Source: Combretum micranthum
Lineage: Eukaryota > Streptophyta > Magnoliopsida > Myrtales > Combretaceae
Reading direction: 5' to 3'
DNA length: 64,000 nucleotides
Assembly (NCBI GenBank): GCA_024138025.1
Contig: JAMXBD010004227.1
Coordinates: 1-64,000 of the forward strand
Shown: positions 60,871-64,000 of the stretch, piece after piece
Layout: the number at the start of each line of letters is the position of its first letter
Numbering within the stretch: position 1 is the stretch's first letter
The notes under the pieces: generated by a model
The model's database searches: none
The model's input: only the letters and a program-made list of their open reading frames with translations
What the model was told of the DNA's origin: nothing
Translations under genes and position numbers: made by a program

Positions 60871-61860
60871 TGGTGGGTAATTACCAATTACATTTTAACA
60901 TATGGATAACATAGTGAGTGGTTTTAAAGTAACTACTACCCATATACCCATGTATTAAATCCTATTACTAGTTACACATCACATATATATTACACGTGGC
61001 ATGTAATACCCATCCAAGCCTTTCTTCATTGAAACCTCTCCTTTCCATAGCTCGTAACCTATGTACCATAACATGGACATTACTTAGATGATCTAATTAT
61101 AAATTTTTTATCTAATAAGATCAACCTAATCAATATCGGCATTAGTTACGTGTCTATGTTTCCTTTAGACACATTAAATTGAAAAATATCCATAATGATA
61201 TGATATTTAGCCATTCATAGAATTATGTTACAAAATAAATTTAAGCTGAAATACATATGTAGTCAATTATAATCTAAGTTAATAACAGAAAAATTTTAAG
61301 GGTTTTGGGAGATAATTTCTTGTTTGCTGAACTAACAAAAAAAAAATTATATAAACATTAATTAACAAAAAAAATTATCGCATTTAATACATATGATAGA
61401 ATGAATGAATATCACATGTATTAAATGCAATACTCATATCGCATTTATTACATATGATACATTAAAAATCCTATATTATCACATACATTAATGTATTTTA
61501 GTAATTTTATTTTTAAATTAGGGTAAACATGGGTTTTGTAGTGTATTTTATATATTGTGACGTATTTGGGAGTAACACTTGTTTTATAGTGCATGGATAC
61601 ACTATTTATGCAGCGACTTCTACAAACAGCTGCAAAAACGAAGAGTACAACCGAAATTCCGATGGGATATCTTTAAATATCGCGCAATGTATGGCCCCCT
61701 TTATCACATGTAGAAGATAATTAACGTAAGCCATTTTGTTTTTTTTTCCCTTTTTCCATTACCGGAGCAAGTGGACACCATAAAATAGAAATCACCATCC
61801 ATCTCTTTTTCAAAATGCAATGCTCCAGTGGGAGTGGGCCGATGTGGATAAGCTATCGTT
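60871..61860. other. Intergenic DNA upstream of BURP-type exons
   Basis: Holds a hairpin of 18 bp with one mismatch, GCATTTAATACATATGAT (61,380-61,397) against 61,411-61,428, and a third direct relative at 61,441. A 63-codon frame at 61,529-61,720 has no domain. The last 100 bases would be the promoter of the downstream gene. Confidence 0.45.
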
Positions 61861-61880
61861 GATACTGAATTTTGCTCCTG

Positions 61881-61887
61881 CATGCAT
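61881..61887 (+). promoter_or_regulatory. RY-type motif CATGCAT
   Basis: CATGCAT lies 20 bases upstream of the TATA box. RY/CATGCA elements are bound by B3 factors (ABI3/FUS3 class) in seed-active promoters, including those of seed BURP genes. Function here is inferred from motif and position only. Confidence 0.45.
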
Positions 61888-61906
61888 ATTATTCTCGATC
61901 ATTGCC

Positions 61907-61914
61907 TATATAAA
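61907..61914 (+). promoter_or_regulatory. TATA box
   Basis: TATATAAA in a locally G+C-richer context, 128 bases upstream of the candidate start codon. This implies transcription from about 61,940 and rules out the ATG at 61,882 as the natural start. Confidence 0.65.
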
Positions 61915-62041
61915 GCAGCACACCCTAACACAATCTGCACATGTGACTTTGTGCTCAAGTTTTGCGTCTTGCATAATCTTACTTGTCTCCTAGGATCTTG
62001 GTGCCCAGAAAGCATTAAGTATAGCTCGTCAAGTTACAACA

Positions 62042-62311
62042 ATGGGGTTCATGTTCAATCTCCATTTATTTTTGCTCTTTTCGCCGTACGTTTCATCAAC
62101 TTCCATTATTTAGGATTTTTCATATAAGTAAAAATGTTTATATAGATACTATATGAACACCTGGTTAGTTAATTAATTAATTTATTATTATTATTTTTTT
62201 TCCAGGTTGCTGTTGTCGTTAACTATGCTGCTCATACACCAGAGCTATATTGGGAGAATATGCTGCCAGGAACTCCAATGCCAAAAGCCATTCAAGAGTC
62301 CTTAAACCCTG
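62042..62311 (+). pseudogene. BURP/RD22-type gene, first two exons, start disrupted
   Basis: Exon 2 (62,206-62,311) follows a pyrimidine tract and CCAG, and encodes VAVVVNYAAHTPELYW then ENMLPGTPMPKAIQESLNP. This is the conserved N-terminal segment of RD22/USP-like BURP proteins (PE-YW---LP-TPMPKA), just after the signal peptide. Exon 1 ends at 62,085 before GTACGT. The frame that splices correctly into exon 2 reads QSPFIFALFA, completing a hydrophobic signal peptide. The ATG at 62,042 lies in a different frame, with one base too few, so either a G is missing from the GGGG run or the start is elsewhere. A donor-like G|GTTGGT ends exon 2; otherwise a stop comes at 62,332. The C-terminal BURP domain (about 220 residues) is not seen before 64,000. 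Family members are secreted plant proteins linked to seed development or ABA/drought response. Confidence 0.75.
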
Positions 62312-62334
62312 GTTGGTATTCACCATCCATTTAG

Positions 62335-63655
62335 TGATGGCACTCTCACAATTTTAGTTTACTAAGAATCGAAATATGCGTAATAAAATAGCCTATGTTT
62401 CTCTTGGTCTGTACTTGAAAAGGCTTTGGGTGCAATTCCATTTCTTCAAGGCGTGGACTTCACAAAGTGTGCATGTATGTATATATACATATAGACACAC
62501 ACATTCGAGAGAATTTTTTATGACACCGTCATCTTCCACTCATATGATTACCTGCTATTACACTGAAGGGAAAGTTGAAATAAATAAATAAACAAACAAA
62601 CAACTTGTCAACTTTCTTAAAATGAAACAGATAACAAATAAATTAGTTACGTGCATATAATATTTGTAATTATTATGAATAGTTAGAAATTTATATCGCA
62701 AAGTTTACTTCTGTTAGGAGAGGAGAAGTCTTTAACAGAGAGTAACTATTCAAATGGACCTCATAAAAGAATACATAATGGGCTTAACATTATTTATAAA
62801 AAAAACCTTAAGTATTAGGGTAATGGGTCTTCCTTTTATAAACTATTTATATAATCTCATATTTTCCATATGGGATTTTTTTCAACCTTACACTTGCACC
62901 TAACAACTTCTAACATAAAAAAAATTGTATTGTAAAGTATAACTATTCATCTAGCCAAAAAAAAAAAAAAAAATTGTAGTTTTTTAATTGGAAATATAAC
63001 AAAAAAATAACAACACACTTAAGTTTGATTTATAGGCTTTAAACTCAATTTTAATTTGAATTTGACTCTTGTTGGAATTAGTGACCAATTCCAAGCTTTT
63101 GCATTATTAAAGAGAAGCCTTTGATGAGTCCAGATTGAAGAGAAGCTTTACTTATGATCTATCAATGAATCAGACTAATTTGACTATAAATTGTGATTGT
63201 GATATGATGATAACATCATAGCCAGACTTTATTAATACCCATGGTCCCTTATCATTTGAATCATTTTAAATATGGTAGAAATGCTGTCTTATTGTCAAAA
63301 TCTCAACTCATTTTATTTCTTCATTATTATTGAAGTCTAATATACATATATTTTTAATTTTATCACATGTTCGAGTATGTTTGACCTTATTGAGATTGCA
63401 TATCCCTCCTTTCCATATTATCTTGTTTCTTAATCATTATCATATGTCATTATGTATACCCTCTTAAGCTCACATGTTGCACGATAGTAATGCACGATAA
63501 GTAATCCCCTTATAACAAATTCATACATCTAGACTACACCCGTTGTTTGGTTAAAATATAACTAAAAATTATCTCACATTTTCTATTATAATTATAATGT
63601 TTGCAATTCCTTATCTCTCTTTCTCTGTCCCTCTTTGCCATCCTTTAGTATAACA
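62335..63655. other. Downstream DNA without visible BURP domain
   Basis: A short stretch at 62,409-62,470 has better-balanced composition (a frame reads LEKALGAIPFLQGVDFTKC) but I cannot tie it to the BURP family. The remainder is A+T-rich DNA with poly(A) runs. Either the gene is truncated or a long intron precedes exons beyond the window. Confidence 0.4.
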
Positions 63656-64000
63656 TGTGTATATATGTGTGTGTGTGTGTGTCCGCGCACACAATAATTA
63701 GAAAAAGAAGATTATATATTTATTTATATATTATATAATTCATATTTTATATATACTCATCTATTGTATATATTTTATACAATATATATTATTCAATACA
63801 CACATATATGTTATATATGTTAATTATAAATGTTATATGATCTATATGTTATAACATATAGACCATGTTATGCATATATATTGGTATACGATATATAATA
63901 AATATAATCTATAATTGCATATATAATCTATATGTTAATACATATGACGTATTATATATATATATACATATATATAAATTATCTATATTGTGTACAACAC
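63656..64000. repeat. (GT)n and (TA)n-rich microsatellite DNA
   Basis: A (GT)n run at 63,664-63,681 is followed by CCGCGCACACA and about 300 bp of TATATA/ATATAT with many short palindromes, running to the window edge. Confidence 0.85.

Noticed and set aside
61882..62127. Long frame reading into the BURP signal peptide from ATG at 61,882
   Set aside because: That ATG lies upstream of the TATA box, and the encoded extension has no signal-peptide character until its last ten residues. It is used only as evidence of the frame in exon 1.
62400..62480. Possible exon 3 of the BURP gene
   Set aside because: The frame LEKALGAIPFLQGVDFTKC is balanced in composition, but has no clear acceptor site and no match to BURP-domain motifs (CHxH spacing) that I can see.
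1..64000. CRISPR array, bacterial defence system, rRNA or tRNA gene
   Set aside because: No regularly spaced conserved repeats with unique spacers, no prokaryotic operon structure, and no cloverleaf-like sequence was found on either strand by reading. A tRNAscan run would be the decisive check for tRNAs.

Overview
This is nuclear DNA of a flowering plant, most likely a eudicot. It is strongly A+T rich and gene-poor, and most of it can be read as layers of decayed transposable elements. Plant-type signals include Ty1/copia pol fragments with a tRNA-Met-type primer-binding site, very long Ty3/gypsy-like LTRs, hAT-, CACTA- and MITE-like insertions, and the N-terminal exons of a BURP/RD22-type gene at the right end. 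I see no rRNA or tRNA gene, no CRISPR array, no bacterial operon and no complete host gene. Most short open frames in the window are chance frames in TE or intergenic DNA.

Layout. 1-3,860: intergenic DNA without a recognisable gene. 3,862-20,180: a series of long LTR-like blocks in both orientations. They include a well-bounded 3.64-kb solo LTR (7,808-11,444, 5-bp target duplication) and a 2.77-kb antisense LTR (17,414-20,180). 20,180-24,415: a diverged copy of a duplicated block (called X, then Z), split by a hAT-like element whose empty site is preserved near 55,737, then a MITE-like element. 24,600-29,010: an antisense gag-like remnant, an LTR-like promoter region, a 1.2-kb foldback element and a G/T-rich island.

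29,430-56,150 is the most structured part. A unit of about 3 kb (X + Y) occurs twice in tandem. Copy A (30,360-40,440) is split by about 7 kb that contains a broken copia element. Copy B (40,441-55,415) is split by a 12.25-kb insertion at 40,584-52,834. That insertion is a giant imperfect inverted repeat, with arms of about 6.9 and 5.3 kb and a spacer of about 65 bp. Comparing the copies with each other reveals empty sites, so the order of insertion can be partly read from this one window.

56,155-60,860: a small inverted-repeat element, an antisense 3' half of a second copia element, and a short dispersed-repeat-like segment. 61,880-62,311: TATA box, RY-type motif and the first two exons of a BURP-family gene. 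Its start appears to be broken by a one-base frame offset, and no BURP domain is visible before the window ends. 63,660-64,000: (GT)n and (TA)n microsatellite DNA.

The genes do not form a working pathway. The window is a record of repeat expansion, nested insertion and tandem duplication next to one partial host gene. Boundaries given as approximate were placed by eye.
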